A DNA stretch of 64,000 nt from Cordylochernes scorpioides (GCA_030710605.1 CP092879.1:22675784-22739783); one strand, 5' to 3'. Positions 11,058 to 22,114 are shown, counted from the first letter of the stretch. Program-made: numbers and translations. Notes: generated from the letters alone by a model not told the origin.

Positions 11058-11149
11058 CTCCTATGAAAAATTAAAGTAACATTTTAAAGGAATTTATGTA
11101 CAATTGAAAATTGTTTCTGTAACGTCTCATATTCCCCTTCTTGAAGCAT

Positions 11150-14100
11150 TTATTCTCGGGTAATAAATGGTCGAAGTTGAGATATGTGAACGCGTCTTGC
11201 TTGCTTTTGGTCTTTCAGAGAGATATCGTAGGTTACATCAGATATCTTTTTTTGAATGACAAATGGTCCTTCATATTTTGGTGATGTCTTGATGAGACGA
11301 GGGTCGTTGAAGGCAATTTTTCTTATGACTAAGTCTCCTTCTTTAAAGACATACTTGGGGTGATGGCTATCGTGTTTAATCTTCCACTTACTTCTACTTT
11401 GTTCTGTCCGCAGGCTAACTTTCTTCCTGGCTTCTTCAATTGTAATTGGAGTTTGGTCGGCAAATTCGGGTACATTACCGATTCCATACATTAAGAAAAG
11501 CGGTGAAAAACCAGTCACGTCATGTGGTGTGGAATTATAATTTTTGACAACTTGCGGTAACAATGAGCTCCATTTACATCTAGGTTTCTCTAGAACAGCT
11601 ATTCTCAGTTTTGTCATTATCGTATCATTTAATTTCTCGCAAATGCCATTGCACTGAGGATGATAAGGCGAAGTATATGTGTGTTTAATTCCTTGTAAAG
11701 AAAGAAATTTGTTGAACTCTTTTGATATAAAATTTTTGCCATTATCTGTTAAGATAGTATTGATCGAATTAACAGATTTGATTATCTTATCAAGACATTG
11801 AGTGACAGCTTGAGCAGTGTTTGTTATTGTGGGATATGCCCATAGATAACGAGTTGCGTGATCTACAAAAACTTGAATGAATTTATGCTTTGTGTTAGCT
11901 GCTGCTGTTCCCAGTACAATAGTGTCACAACAGATCATTTGTAATGGTTGGATATTTGACGTTGGAGTGATCATTTCTCCTAAAGTTGGTTCATGTCTGA
12001 CCTTCACTAGTTGACAAGATTTACAAGATCGAACATAATTCTTGATATCAGTTGTTATTCCTTTCCACCAATAACATTGAGTTATAAGTTTGCATGTTTT
12101 GGTTATTGATGAGTGACTCAATGAATCGTGATATTCTTCCAATATTTTTTTGGTAAGCGAGTTTGGGACAACTGCTTTAAAAACTCCTTTTTGTTTGATC
12201 ATTACCACACCGTCGTGAGTGTGGGAATTTTTCAAGAAACTCAAATCTGAATTTTGTTGGTGTTCTTGAAGTTCTTGAGTTGCAATGTTAACAACTGGGA
12301 GTCTTGATAAGGCGTCGACATGAGTTTGTTGCTTTCCAGAACGATGAACGATGTTACATGATTTCGAGGATAAACTAAGAATCCATCTAAAATACTTATG
12401 TTTCGGTTTCTTCATGGTGAAAAGCCATTGGAGCGCCGCATGATCAGTGATGATTTCAAATGGTTGGTTTTCTATGTATACATGAAAGTGATCAGTTGCT
12501 TGTATTACGGCTAGGCATTCCATCTCATAAGCAGAATAATTCTCTTGGTGTGGTTGCAGTGTTTTGGAGTAATAAGCAATTACATGTTCCTCATTGTCTG
12601 GACCAATTTGTGTTAGGATTGCTCCAATTCCATATTTGGAGGCATCTGTATAAACTTTAGAGGGGTAGTCCGGGTTGTAAATAGCAAGGACAGGTTTTGT
12701 AGATAGTGCCATTTTAAGTTTAGCGAATGACTCCTCTACTTCCTCATTCCAGATGAAGCGCTGATTCTTCCGAGTGAGTCGAACCAAGGGGAATGAAATT
12801 TTAGAAAAGTCCTTCACAAATTTTCTGTAATAATTTGCCAATCCCATGAACTGACGAACTTTCTTTACAGTATCAGGTCTTGGAAAGTCTTGAATAGATT
12901 TTACTTTTCCTGGATCAGGTTTTAATTGATTGTGACTGATGATATGTCCGAGGTATTTTACTTCAGTTCTTCCAAAAATACATTTCGACAATTTTAATTT
13001 CATGTTGTACTGTCTTAATTTGTCAAAAACTTTACTAAGAAGCTCTATGTGCTCTTGCCATGTTTTCGTGTACACCAATATGTCATCTTGGAAAGAGCAA
13101 GTTCCTTTCCATAATAATTCACCTAGAATATGTTGGATTATCCTTTGAAACGTTGAAGCAGCATTTTTTAAACCAAAGGGCATCACTAAAAACTCATAAT
13201 GACCATCGTTTGTGACGAATGCAGTTTTTTGAATAGATTGCGGGTCCATTTCGATCTGCCAATAACCCCATGCAACATCAAGGGTAGAGAAGAATCTGGA
13301 TCCATGCAATCGATCAAACATGTCCTGTATGTGAGGTAGGGGTTGCCTGTCATCCAGTGTGATCTCATTAAGACGTCTGTAATCAATGCACATCCTTTTA
13401 TTTCCATCCTTCTTGGGAACCATAACAACAGGAAATGCCCAAGGAGAATCTGAAATTCTTATTAACTTGTGTTCGAGAAGTTCTTTAACTTGTTCAGCTA
13501 TCTCTTCATACTCTTTTAGAGGACGACGATAGGGTCTAAGAGAAATTGGTTGTTCACTTTTCGTGATGATCTTATGTTGTATAGCTACTTTTCCCAAATC
13601 AATTGCATGCTGAGAAAATACATTCCTATTGTGTTCAAGTAATTCTTTTAATTCATGTTCTCTTATATCTTCTAGATGATTTACAAGAATTGGATTTTGT
13701 AATCCATCAAATTTGGTGTAAATTGTTTTGTCTCTGACATCTATTAAAAGATTAAAAAGAGATGCAACATCTAATCCGATCAAGAGTGGATATTTAAAGT
13801 TCTTCATTACATGGAGAGTTACAGGTTTAATTAGTTTATCTATTCTTACCTTGGTCTGAAGTCTTCCACATGTCCTGGTAACACCATCCGCTTGGCTGAT
13901 GTGAATGTCTGAATTTGGTTGAAGTTGAAGACGGGTTCGCTTGAACAATCGCCAATTGATTATTGATACTGTTGCACCAGTATCCACAAATGCTTGCGCA
14001 GGAATTCCATTTACTTCAACACTTATGTTGATAAGCTTGAAAGCTCCTTGTGTAGGGGTATTTGTCAAAGTACTTACATTCAACAATTCCGGGGCTCCGC

Positions 14101-14785
14101 ATACTTGTTTCACTGAAGTGTTTTGATTAGGCCTATCCTTTTTATAATTAGGATCATAATCCTCACAATCTGTGACCCAATGTTTAATTTTTATTCCCTT
14201 TTTCGAACATATTGGACACCAGAATGGGCAAACATTTTTTCTATTATCATTATTTTTTGTCGCGAGATGTATTTTGTTTTTAGGCTTAAACTGAATTGAA
14301 GCCCTATTTTGTTCAATTGAAGCTGCGATATGGAACCATTTCGTGGTGTCAGTTGGCTGTGCAGCCACAATTAAATCTTTCCAATCATTTGGAAGTCCGT
14401 CTGTTAATAAATGAATTTTTTCCTCCTTCGTTAGATGGGTTTGATTTAACAGGCGAATTTTATCTTGAAAATAATTTTCTATTGATTCTTCTCGTTTTAA
14501 TCTTCGATGTGATGCTGAGACAATTGGATTTGCGTTGTATGAACCAAATCTTTGAATCAACTTTTCCTTTACAACTTCCCATCTTTTTATTGCAGGATTT
14601 GAAATAATCTCGTCTGCATACCATTCAAGTGCTGAATCTGTCAAGTAGTACATAAGATTTTTGATTTTTTCATCTTCCTTTAAAGAATTATTTTCAAAAT
14701 CATATAATTTGATCCATGACTCAGGCCTAATTGCCGACTTCGAGCCGTTGAATTTTTGCAACCGGTTGTTTGGATTTTCCGCCAT
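11150..14785 (-). CDS. Ty3/Gypsy polyprotein (left copy)
   Basis: A 1211-residue polyprotein read from ATG 14785 (MAENPNNRLQ). A longer frame opens at a GTG in the LTR junction. The right copy has one more A before this ATG and a different upstream frame, so MAENP is the better start. Domains: retrotransposon Gag (about 20-160), a cysteine-histidine motif (C190, C193, H202, C207), protease (D268-T-G), RT with D503 and QDD 566-568, RNase H (TDAS, D714), zinc-binding integrase N-terminus (CKSC, 921-924), and integrase D954, D1014 and E1050. A C-terminal chromo-like region (KYEGPFVIQK) follows. RT before integrase is diagnostic of Ty3/Gypsy. No envelope gene is present. It differs from the right copy at about 20 residues by eye. 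Confidence 0.93.
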   Translation of the reverse strand: MAENPNNRLQKFNGSKSAIRPESWIKLYDFENNSLKEDEKIKNLMYYLTDSALEWYADEIISNPAIKRWEVVKEKLIQRFGSYNANPIVSASHRRLKREESIENYFQDKIRLLNQTHLTKEEKIHLLTDGLPNDWKDLIVAAQPTDTTKWFHIAASIEQNRASIQFKPKNKIHLATKNNDNRKNVCPFWCPICSKKGIKIKHWVTDCEDYDPNYKKDRPNQNTSVKQVCGAPELLNVSTLTNTPTQGAFKLINISVEVNGIPAQAFVDTGATVSIINWRLFKRTRLQLQPNSDIHISQADGVTRTCGRLQTKVRIDKLIKPVTLHVMKNFKYPLLIGLDVASLFNLLIDVRDKTIYTKFDGLQNPILVNHLEDIREHELKELLEHNRNVFSQHAIDLGKVAIQHKIITKSEQPISLRPYRRPLKEYEEIAEQVKELLEHKLIRISDSPWAFPVVMVPKKDGNKRMCIDYRRLNEITLDDRQPLPHIQDMFDRLHGSRFFSTLDVAWGYWQIEMDPQSIQKTAFVTNDGHYEFLVMPFGLKNAASTFQRIIQHILGELLWKGTCSFQDDILVYTKTWQEHIELLSKVFDKLRQYNMKLKLSKCIFGRTEVKYLGHIISHNQLKPDPGKVKSIQDFPRPDTVKKVRQFMGLANYYRKFVKDFSKISFPLVRLTRKNQRFIWNEEVEESFAKLKMALSTKPVLAIYNPDYPSKVYTDASKYGIGAILTQIGPDNEEHVIAYYSKTLQPHQENYSAYEMECLAVIQATDHFHVYIENQPFEIITDHAALQWLFTMKKPKHKYFRWILSLSSKSCNIVHRSGKQQTHVDALSRLPVVNIATQELQEHQQNSDLSFLKNSHTHDGVVMIKQKGVFKAVVPNSLTKKILEEYHDSLSHSSITKTCKLITQCYWWKGITTDIKNYVRSCKSCQLVKVRHEPTLGEMITPTSNIQPLQMICCDTIVLGTAAANTKHKFIQVFVDHATRYLWAYPTITNTAQAVTQCLDKIIKSVNSINTILTDNGKNFISKEFNKFLSLQGIKHTYTSPYHPQCNGICEKLNDTIMTKLRIAVLEKPRCKWSSLLPQVVKNYNSTPHDVTGFSPLFLMYGIGNVPEFADQTPITIEEARKKVSLRTEQSRSKWKIKHDSHHPKYVFKEGDLVIRKIAFNDPRLIKTSPKYEGPFVIQKKISDVTYDISLKDQKQARRVHISQLRPFITRE

Positions 14786-14818
14786 TTTTTTTTCCGTATC
14801 CTTTTCGACTGCGCCAAA

Positions 14819-15132
14819 TGCCACGTTTTTATTTTTAAAGCGCTAATTTTAGTTTAGTAAAACTTTATTTTTAAAGTTTATTATTTTAAAAGTGAAATGT
14901 TTGTTAATGAAATAGACATTTTGCCTAAACTCATTTATTGCTGCTTTCTTTTACAAGCCATTTGTTTATGTGTATTTTTACATATCGTTTTTATTGAGTT
15001 TTTACTAATTTAGTATGTACATCATTGACTTTTAATGAATGGAAAAAGAAATTGAAAATAAACATATGAAAAATTAAAGTAACATTTTAAAGGAATTTAT
15101 GTACAATTGAAAATTGTTTCTGTAACGTCTCA
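14819..15132 (-). repeat. Gypsy 5' LTR (left copy)
   Basis: Length 314 bp, starting TGAGACGTTACAG and ending AACGTGGCA on the minus strand. It is nearly identical to the split 3' LTR (one clear difference seen) but differs from the right-copy LTRs at roughly 15 positions. The sequence just inside, TGGCGCAGTCG, is the likely primer-binding site, resembling the tRNA-Ser type described for several insect Gypsy elements. Confidence 0.88.
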
Positions 15133-16130
15133 AAATAAATGTAATTAAAAGTTGATTTTACGATAAATATTTTGTTGTCTGACTACGCTTAGAATTTCAT
15201 GCCGCCCACAGTTCCTAAATCTGGAATGAATATCGAAGTACTTTAGAATATCTAACTGATGTTTACTTTGATTCTGTTAATATCTATTTTCGAAAGTGAA
15301 GCTATAAGAAGAGGCGTGTCCAGAGCTATCCTTCAACCCAAATTGCTGGGTGTGGTTGACTGAGCCTTATCATTGACTGAAAGGTGGCCAGAAATCCAAT
15401 AATGGAATAGGCAAATTGGAAGGGTTTATAGATGTATTCTTCCATTGCGATATCACACACACATCTGGTCAGTTCTTATATATGGATATCAAAAATGGAT
15501 TCCTAAGAAAGTAGCAAAAGGTATTACCTGAGAGCAGCAGATATATGTTTCTACCTTGTAATGTTAAAGATAAAGTGGAATAAATAATTGCTGACAGCGA
15601 GGTTTCTAATTGATGTCATGGAACTTGTCAACTCTATACGACGTTAGGCTTACATTCGAGGACAAAATACCCGAAGAGACTGTTTCGATATATCTCTACT
15701 ACTTAAGGGCAGTTTTGATGGAAAATAGGGAAGAGGACAGTCGAAAGGAGATGGCTGGATGATACATAAGAGCGTATGGACGAGAAATCTCAAATTCTCT
15801 TCGACGAATATCAAGATAGAGCATATTAGCTTGAATTGACCGTCTACACCCATCTAGTTTGAGAAGTGGATGTAGTTATGGGATCTCTACCACAGCTGGA
15901 ACCTTCTTCATTCCTTCACTTAGGCAGTCATCGGAACTTCGCCAAAATATGTCACCTTTAACACTGGTTCAACTATATACTCTACATTTTTCTCCTTCTC
16001 GGGTAGGATTTTCGATCAATCAAATCTTTGTTTTTAATCTAATATATTTTTTATATATTAATATTTAATATACAACAGAAACAAAAAGCTTTATTAAGAC
16101 CTTTTGGTCTTATACAGATTATCCGAAAAG
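15133..16130. other. Non-coding arm sequence, no gene seen
   Basis: About 1 kb of moderately AT-rich sequence shared with 36480-37440 in the right arm. Short frames exist on both strands, but none is conserved in frame between the arms or resembles a known protein. It may be decayed repeat DNA. Confidence 0.6.
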
Positions 16131-16144
16131 AAATGTTGGGTATA

Positions 16145-16614
16145 AAATAAAAGGATTTAAAAGCGCGAATGTTTATTTTATACATAAAACGAACTTCTAC
16201 TGTCCTTACTGCGATGAAAAAATATATTGGGAGGGCTTGGCTCATCAGTGGTGAACCCTCCCAGCGGTTTCGCCAATTTAATCCACCAGACCGCTTCTCA
16301 GAGCTCTAATACTGTATTGGATCATTCTGCTTTTATATGCTACACTGAAGGATGGAATCTTAGAAATGGTTTTCAAGTAAACTAGGGACATAAGCTTATA
16401 GGACAGTGGAATTACATTCAAATATTTGCTTCGAGCAATGCTCTTCAGCAAACTATAAAGACAAGGCCAGTTAGGCTTGATGAGCCAAGCCCTCCCAATA
16501 TATTTTTTCATCGCAGTAAGGACAGTAGAAGTTCGTTTTATGTATAAAAGAAACATTCGCGCTTTTAAATCCTTTTATTTTATATATATAGATGGCGCGT
16601 TATTGCTTTGTGTT
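16145..16614 (-). mobile_element. Family F foldback insertion with 14-bp target duplication
   Basis: Direct repeats AAATGTTGGGTATA at 16131-16144 and 16615-16628 flank the insert. The right arm has one copy only (about 36392-36405), proving insertion. The first and last 105-112 bp are near-perfect inverted repeats, and the middle about 230 bp is unique. On the minus strand it starts AACACAAAGCAATAACGCGC. A related copy is at 28307-28680. The long target duplication suggests target-primed reverse transcription rather than a DNA transposase. Small reading frames inside are not convincing genes. Confidence 0.8.
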
Positions 16615-16874
16615 AAATGTTGGGTATATCCAGGCAAAAGAGTAATAGTAACTAATTTTGATTCAAGATAAAATGGTGAAGTACATTTAAAAACTACAAA
16701 ACTATTTTATCACAATGAGTGCATTTTTATTTTTAAAATGCCAGCTTTCAAGTGATAATCGCTCTTCAACGAGCTAAATTAAAACCAACTATATCTTAAA
16801 ATAAAAATATACATATATACATGTGAAAAAACAATAGAAAAAAATAAAAGATAAGTGGGTCAGGTGTTGATATT

Positions 16875-16943
16875 AAAAATAAAAAGGCATATCCTGACCA
16901 CGAGCACATGTGCTTGTGGTCAGGATATGCCTTTTTTATTTTA
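16875..16943. repeat. Family G palindrome, short-loop form
   Basis: Inverted halves reading AAAAAGGCATATCCTGACCA meet at AGCACATGTGCT with no loop. The mirror in the right arm (36043-36144) has the same halves separated by an extra segment holding TAGATGGCAGAGTGCCAT. Single copies of the family are at about 54003-54115, 60430-60545 and 62644-62800. Confidence 0.8.
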
Positions 16944-17885
16944 AATACATACATGTGCAGCGTGGATATTTACATTGAAATTTTGAAATGGAAATGCAAA
17001 TTTAAAATTTTTGAATATCACTTCAAATTTTAGTAAGAGTAATTAGCAATATTTATAATCAAATAAGAGGCAAAATGAAGGACTTAGCATAAAATTATAT
17101 ACATTCAGTCGAGAACAAGATGTTATTATTTTTTTAAGAATAATAATTAGTTGAATTTAAACAAATATAAATAATTATTATGTATCGAATACATATTAAT
17201 AAATAAAGATAGAATTATTTTCTTTATTAAAACATATAGAAAGCTTCCAAAAACTATACATTTTTATGCGTCAAAGTTATTACTAAAATATAATATCGGT
17301 AGAATGATAACTTCATGAGAGGTATAATATACCAGATCTGTTAGTAATTCTTCTATATGAGATAGAGAACTAGAAACAAATTAAATAATTAATACTCAGG
17401 TCTCTCAGATATATCTCCAAGTTTTATAATTGTAGATTTTTTCGTCTCCATTCTTTTTTTCGTCTGCCAAGAGGAAGAACAAACTGTCGACCACCACAGA
17501 TGTCCCACCTTCATAGGTTCCAAACAGCCACCCTCCTAGGAATAAGTATATTTACTCATGAAATCCTACAAAATATTTCCAAGTACAAATCAACCAGGAG
17601 ACATCTGGTAAACTTGATGTCTACTGCCACCAGTAGATGTGAAGTTTAAAGACCAACCCGGATAGTTGGCGACTTTAGTACGTGGCTCCAAGAATCCGGG
17701 TTACATCATGAGAGAAAGATTGAAACTGATTTATTACTAGGTCCATATGAGAGAATATATGGTTAAATACAGAATTAATATAAATATGAATAAATATGAT
17801 TAAATATTGATAAATGTATGAATAAATAGATAAAAATATATAAAATAATTAATAAATATACATATATATAAAATATATACAGTCT

Positions 17886-18368
17886 TCATTGGTGGCGCCA
17901 CCGATGGACTGCGAAAGTTCTCTCCCACAGAGTGGGCAGGTCTAGGTGATGGCTGGCATTACCCAACTCAAGACCAAGATGGTACTTGTAGATGGTAGCC
18001 TTCGCCACACTTGTGATATTTATTGCCTCGGGATGGAGGCCGACGCCGAACAGCCAGGCCTGCAGATCCAGGGGCACTTCGCAGGAGGCGAACACCTCCC
18101 GGAGCAGGGGTCGCACGGCTCGGCAACTCCAATATCTGTGGGTCAGCGACCCGTCGCTGGACCCACAGGCGGCACGCCTCGAGGCAGGATGGTCAGGATG
18201 GGGTAGGGTGTGGAGGGCCAGCCGTAGGGCGACATCTGAGTCGTGCCCCGAGAAGCAGTTCTGAAGCAGGTCAGCCCAGGGGATGGAGCGGGGCACATCC
18301 ACGGTAGAGATCCACCACGCAGCTAGCTCGGCAGCAGGATACTCCTGGAGAGAGCGAGTGTCTCCATG
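17886..18368 (-). pseudogene. GC-rich LINE ORF2 C-terminal remnant (left copy)
   Basis: An open minus-strand frame of about 160 residues runs from GDTRSLQEYP near 18368 to a stop at 17886. It includes AACGSSDGSLTHRYWSC, a cysteine-histidine cluster like those after the RT domain in R1 and jockey-type LINE proteins. Its GC content is far above the surrounding DNA. The frame usually begins at a GTG (18302), but similarity to LINE tails extends upstream to a stop at about 18370. Without RT or endonuclease it is a 5'-truncated fragment. The right-arm copy keeps the same frame. Confidence 0.6.
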
Positions 18369-18959
18369 CTAATTTTTTCAGAGACTTAAAAGTTTTTGTT
18401 TAAAAAAATCAGAGAAACACCAACTTACGATTCGAGAAGAATGATTTACTACGACAAAGATAATCGTGTAAACACGATAAGATGATTGCAGAAACAGGTC
18501 AACTCTTATACCAGGTACAAATATTTCATTCAACGAAGACTAGAAAATAGATTCATTTTTTATATGTCTTTTATGTTCTTACCCATATTAAAACCTCTAT
18601 CTTTATAATTACTGGTCTTATTTGACCTCATTCGGTTGTAGAATATCTGCTAAACATTAAGACTTGCTAGTTTTGATAATTAATGCAAAGCAGTTAAGTG
18701 TATATATTATTTTAAATTTAAATATAGCATTCGTGAAACTCTTTATGAGAATCATTAATATTAAATACAATCCTCTCCAACTAAATAGCTTTTCTTTATT
18801 TATAATATTTTTCAAGCGAAAGTTAAGAACCATAAAGGTAAATGCCTTTTGATTTAAAAGCTCACTTTGTTTATAACCACAGAATATTTATTATCCTATT
18901 ACCGTTAGAAAATAAAAATATTCAATTAAAGCACCTCCTAAATTATATTTTTGACTATA

Positions 18960-19155
18960 TATAATATTTTATTAATATATATATATTATTATATATATAT
19001 TATTATATATATATATATTAACCTTACTAATGAACGTTCTCTCTCTAGGCCTTCTTTCTCTCCAGATTTGTTAAGCCTCGTTCTTTATTGAAATTCAAAG
19101 TATACATTATACACATTGGATCGGGTTTGCATCTAGCTATGTACAAATTATGACA
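18960..19155 (-). repeat. LTR-like fragment next to TA microsatellite
   Basis: On the minus strand it reads TGTCATAATTTGTACATAGC, later TTTCAATAAAGAACGAGGC (a possible polyadenylation signal) and CTAGAGAGAGAACG. It is bounded by TA repeats at both ends. The mirror is at about 33815-33960, and relatives are at 59680-60058 and 60975-61175. It may be a solo or partial LTR; only the TGTCATA end is clear. Confidence 0.45.
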
Positions 19156-19214
19156 TATATATATATATGTTATATTAAAATGATATTTTATTTAAAAAAA
19201 AAATTATATTTCAT

Positions 19215-19320
19215 AGATTCAAATACTCTGATAAATCGACCGCCAGACGTCACGCTTACCCTATAAAAACTCATTGTTGTTGTTTCCCGATGGCCGGCTC
19301 AAACCTTTTGTACATTATGT
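19215..19320 (-). repeat. Family K repeat
   Basis: On the minus strand: GAGCCGGCCATCGGGAAAC, then AACAACAATGAG, GACGTCTGGCGGTCGATTT and ATCAGAGTATTTG. The mirror copy is at about 33650-33750. Non-coding. Confidence 0.6.
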
Positions 19321-19329
19321 AAATAAGTT

Positions 19330-20300
19330 TTTCATTTTTTTTATTCTTAAGCCAGGCAGTACTTTTATCTAATTACGTTTTTTATATTCCTTTAACTCAA
19401 TTAAAGCTATTTTTAATCTTTACTATTTTTATTATGCTTTCAAGATTTTAACCACGACTGCATTACCATAGCATAATCCTCAAGATAATCAAAAATCAGC
19501 AAAAAATATTCTTGTTTATAATATGTATATATTAATTATGAATAACAATATATACATAATAATATTCACATTAATTTAATTTTAATTAATTCAAAATTAT
19601 TTATTATAGAATTTATAATCCCTATTGAACAAATAAAAGGGTAAAATAAATGAATTAATTATTTTTTTAGAATATATAATTTAATATATAAAACGACATT
19701 AAATTTGCCATTTTGTGTGTTTAATTTGTAATTTATTTATCAAAACATTGTTGCTTTACACACATTAAATATTTAAATTGAAAATTCCTTAAATATTTGT
19801 TAGTTGTTTTAAATGTGAATTTGTGGTTAAAGCATTTCTCTATTACAATTCCTTTGTGGAAAATTTTGTCGATTTCACTGAATTTCTAGCGACCTGAATA
19901 GGAAACGTGCGGCCGTGAAAGGAACCATTCCTGTGTCAAATCTTCTCTCTAATTGGTTCATATTAATACTCGGTTATATCCTTTAACTGGGAGCCCTCAC
20001 ATTATATTTAGACATTTATACATTTATTCAATAGCGCTTCCGATAAATCATCTTAAAATCATATATAAATATTTTACATACTGGAAAAATGTTATAATAA
20101 AATATATATTTTTTTAAACATAAAATAAAATAATTATAGGTAATTTTCAACTTGAGCTAAATTTATTTATTATAAATATATAACGCGAAAGCTTTAATTG
20201 GTTATTTATAAAAATATATCAAAAAGTTATTTACAAATTTGTAATTACATTATATAATATAAACTACTTTATGATTTTGAATAAGATTCGAATATATTCT
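19330..20300. other. AT-rich non-coding stretch
   Basis: No coding frame, RNA gene or clear element is seen. It is mirrored at about 32700-33650 with scattered substitutions. A short region with moderate GC at 19880-19930 (GTGCGGCCGTGAAAGG) is conserved in the mirror copy, but I cannot assign it. Confidence 0.5.
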
Positions 20301-20480
20301 ACTTACGATAAACGTACATAGCGAGCCAATAGCCCGAAGCGATTACGTCGCTTATTTTCTTGATTAATCAAAAGAAAGTGTATTTGGAACATTTAAGAAT
20401 AATTAGTTGATATTTATTCCTAGAGATGGCGCTATTCATCAGCAACCTTTAGTTAAACAATGAAGAGATATGATTCTTTC
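20300..20480 (+). repeat. Family B repeat with decayed hammerhead
   Basis: It matches the half-unit of 62420-62600: AGCCCGAAGCGATTACG, TTTTCTTGATTAATCA, GTTGATATTTATTCC and GATGGCGC...CATCAGCAAC. The CTGATGAGG part of the hammerhead core is lost. The mirror is at about 32500-32680. Confidence 0.6.
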
Positions 20481-20784
20481 TTTGCTACTACTTTTCTTAC
20501 CTGTTGCTTTTGTTCTTTTAATCGTCTAATTTGAATGGGAACAGTTTAAATATGTATCAAATCCACATATAGAGCTATTTCATGCTGGTACTTTAAAAAT
20601 AAGACTGGAATATTTTGGAAAGCATCTATCTTCAGAAATCAATTTTTTGTCTAAAAATAAATTTTAGGAATCTCCCAATAAAATTTTGAATGTATAGTTA
20701 AGTGTGTCACACATCATTTCATACTGAGAGCCAGATTGTATAGTGACCCTGCCATATCAGTAGGTATTATACAATAAAACGTTA

Positions 20785-20925
20785 AAGGTTCTTCAAATTA
20801 AAGATACTTCGGCGAATAAATCTTTTTAACACTTCATCGTAAATATATAGGCTGTAAAGATTTACTGGCTGAAGTATATTTAATTTGGAGATCTATGAAT
20901 GCCGACCAGGCAGCTTCTATCTTTA
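20785..20925. repeat. Family E foldback unit
   Basis: Inverted halves share CAAATTAAAGATACTTCGGC and AATAAATCTTT boxes around a short centre, ending ATGAATGCCGACCAGGCAGC. The same end boxes occur in 1895-2105. The mirror is at 32050-32190. Confidence 0.55.
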
Positions 20926-21444
20926 CGAAAACCTTGAAAGGTTAATAATATGTTACTTTATTTATAGTAGGGATTTATTATTTCATTTTTGGTATTTCTC
21001 TAGAAAATATTTCGTGAAAAAAGAGGGGAGATTATATCTTATTCTATATTAGTGCTCTTTAATAAATTATTATACTGAAATATTTATAATATAGTTTGAA
21101 AAGGCGATAAAATGTGGAGTAAATTACTCAGAAGAATTTGATGTTTGCTTTTACAACAGAAAAGCGTTCTGAAAACGTTGAGAAATTTTGTATTGATGGT
21201 AGAACGAATCACATTGATGACTCTAGTTTATTTTTTGTATATAATTTATGATATTATAGAATAAAGAAAGCTTCAAGGGTAATCGCTTTAGCCTCTTTAA
21301 AATCTGGTCATTTTATACTTAACCACAGAATTTAATATTTCTAACCATTATTGTGATATCGATAATATTTGTAATATATACACCTAGTTAGATGAAGTTT
21401 TGAGTTAAACTAGAATACAATGTATACAGTATATTCTGATTAAT

Positions 21445-22114
21445 TAGATAATAAAAGGCATATATTGGATTTAATAAAATATTTATTTTGCCAATATTTC
21501 GGCTGGCTGAACGCCAACCTTTATCGAGGCATTACATTTTTGTATACACAAACTCAGCGCCGCATAGTGTTATAATATCACAGTTGAAATCAATTAAAAT
21601 ACAGAGTAGGTGGGAGAAATTTGTGCATAAAAAATTATTATAAAAATGCAATCAAAAATGTAAAATATCTTAAAATATAAAAGGAAAAAAAAATTGTTTA
21701 AATCATTTTAAATTTATTTTCAAATGTTTTAATAGATACATTTATTTTTACATTTATCTCTTTATGAGTTATTAATGAATTATTTTTATGTACCTATTAC
21801 AATTTTTTAAATATAAGATAGAACTCTTTTTTTCCTTTTCTTTTCTTTTATATTTTAAGATATTTTACATTTTTGATTGCATTTTTTATAATATTTTTAT
21901 GCACAAATTTCTCCCACCAACTCTGTATTTTAATTGATTTCAACTGTGATATTATAACACTATGCGGCGCTGAGTTTGTGTATACAAAAATGTAATGCCT
22001 CGATAAAGGTTGGCGTTCAGCCAGCCGAAATATTGGCAAAATAAATATTTTATTAAATCCAATATATGCCTTTTATTATCTAATGAATTAAGTATGGATT
22101 GCTCTATTTTCAAA
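21445..22114. mobile_element. Family A foldback element with 12-bp target duplication
   Basis: ATTCTGATTAAT at 21433-21444 and 22115-22126 flanks an inverted-repeat element of 670 bp. Each half runs from TAATAAAAGGCATATATTGG through the hammerhead-like motif and a TCAGCGCCGCATAGTG segment. The halves face each other around an AT-rich centre. The right end carries an extra tail, GGATTGCTCTATTTTCAAA, which also ends other family A copies and is probably the true 3' end. The insertion is present in both arms (mirror about 30849-31533). Short frames crossing it are not genes. Confidence 0.82.
21996..22038 (+). ncRNA. Hammerhead-like ribozyme motif, family A, covarying stem
   Basis: TGCC, TCGATAA, GGTTGGC-GTTCA-GCCAGCC, GAAATATT, GGCA. 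Compared with 3571-3613, stem I changes from TACC/GGTA to TGCC/GGCA, a compensatory double change. Stem II also keeps pairing. The core departs from CTGANGA, so catalytic activity is uncertain. An inverted copy is in the other half of the same element. Confidence 0.45.

Larger units (their letters stand above)
6670..11062 (+). mobile_element. Full-length Ty1/Copia element nested in a Gypsy LTR
   Basis: LTRs at 6670-6864 and 10867 to about 11057 are near-identical and flank one uninterrupted polyprotein. The primer-binding site follows the 5' LTR, and a purine tract (GAGAGGAAG, 10858-10866) precedes the 3' LTR. It splits the 3' LTR of the left Gypsy copy. About 5-6 bp of that LTR are missing at the junction and no target duplication is visible. 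The intact frame and matching LTRs suggest a recent insertion. Confidence 0.93.
6429..15132 (-). mobile_element. Ty3/Gypsy element (left copy), interrupted by Copia
   Basis: A full-length LTR element lies on the minus strand: 314-bp 5' LTR at 14819-15132, polyprotein 11150-14785, and a 3' LTR split into 6429-6670 and about 11063-11129 by the nested Copia. LTR ends are TG...CA. The target duplication AAAT is at 6425-6428 and 15133-15136. The right arm shows the empty site near 37435, so the insertion is specific to this arm. Confidence 0.92.

Noticed and set aside
16210-16280. Possible permuted hammerhead on the minus strand: GGCGAAAC before CTGATGAGCC in family F
   Set aside because: TTGGC/GCCAA could form stem II, but no arrangement of stem I with a valid cleavage triplet works, and a competing GGGAGGG/CCCTCCC hairpin is stronger.
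16278-16556. 92-residue minus-strand frame, similar at its start to a frame at 28365-28661
   Set aside because: The likeness comes from the shared family F DNA repeat. The frames diverge after the repeat and lie in inverted-repeat DNA.
17946-18307. Overlapping plus-strand frames of 86-94 residues in the GC-rich block
   Set aside because: They are antisense shadows of the LINE fragment and exist because GC-rich DNA has few stop codons.
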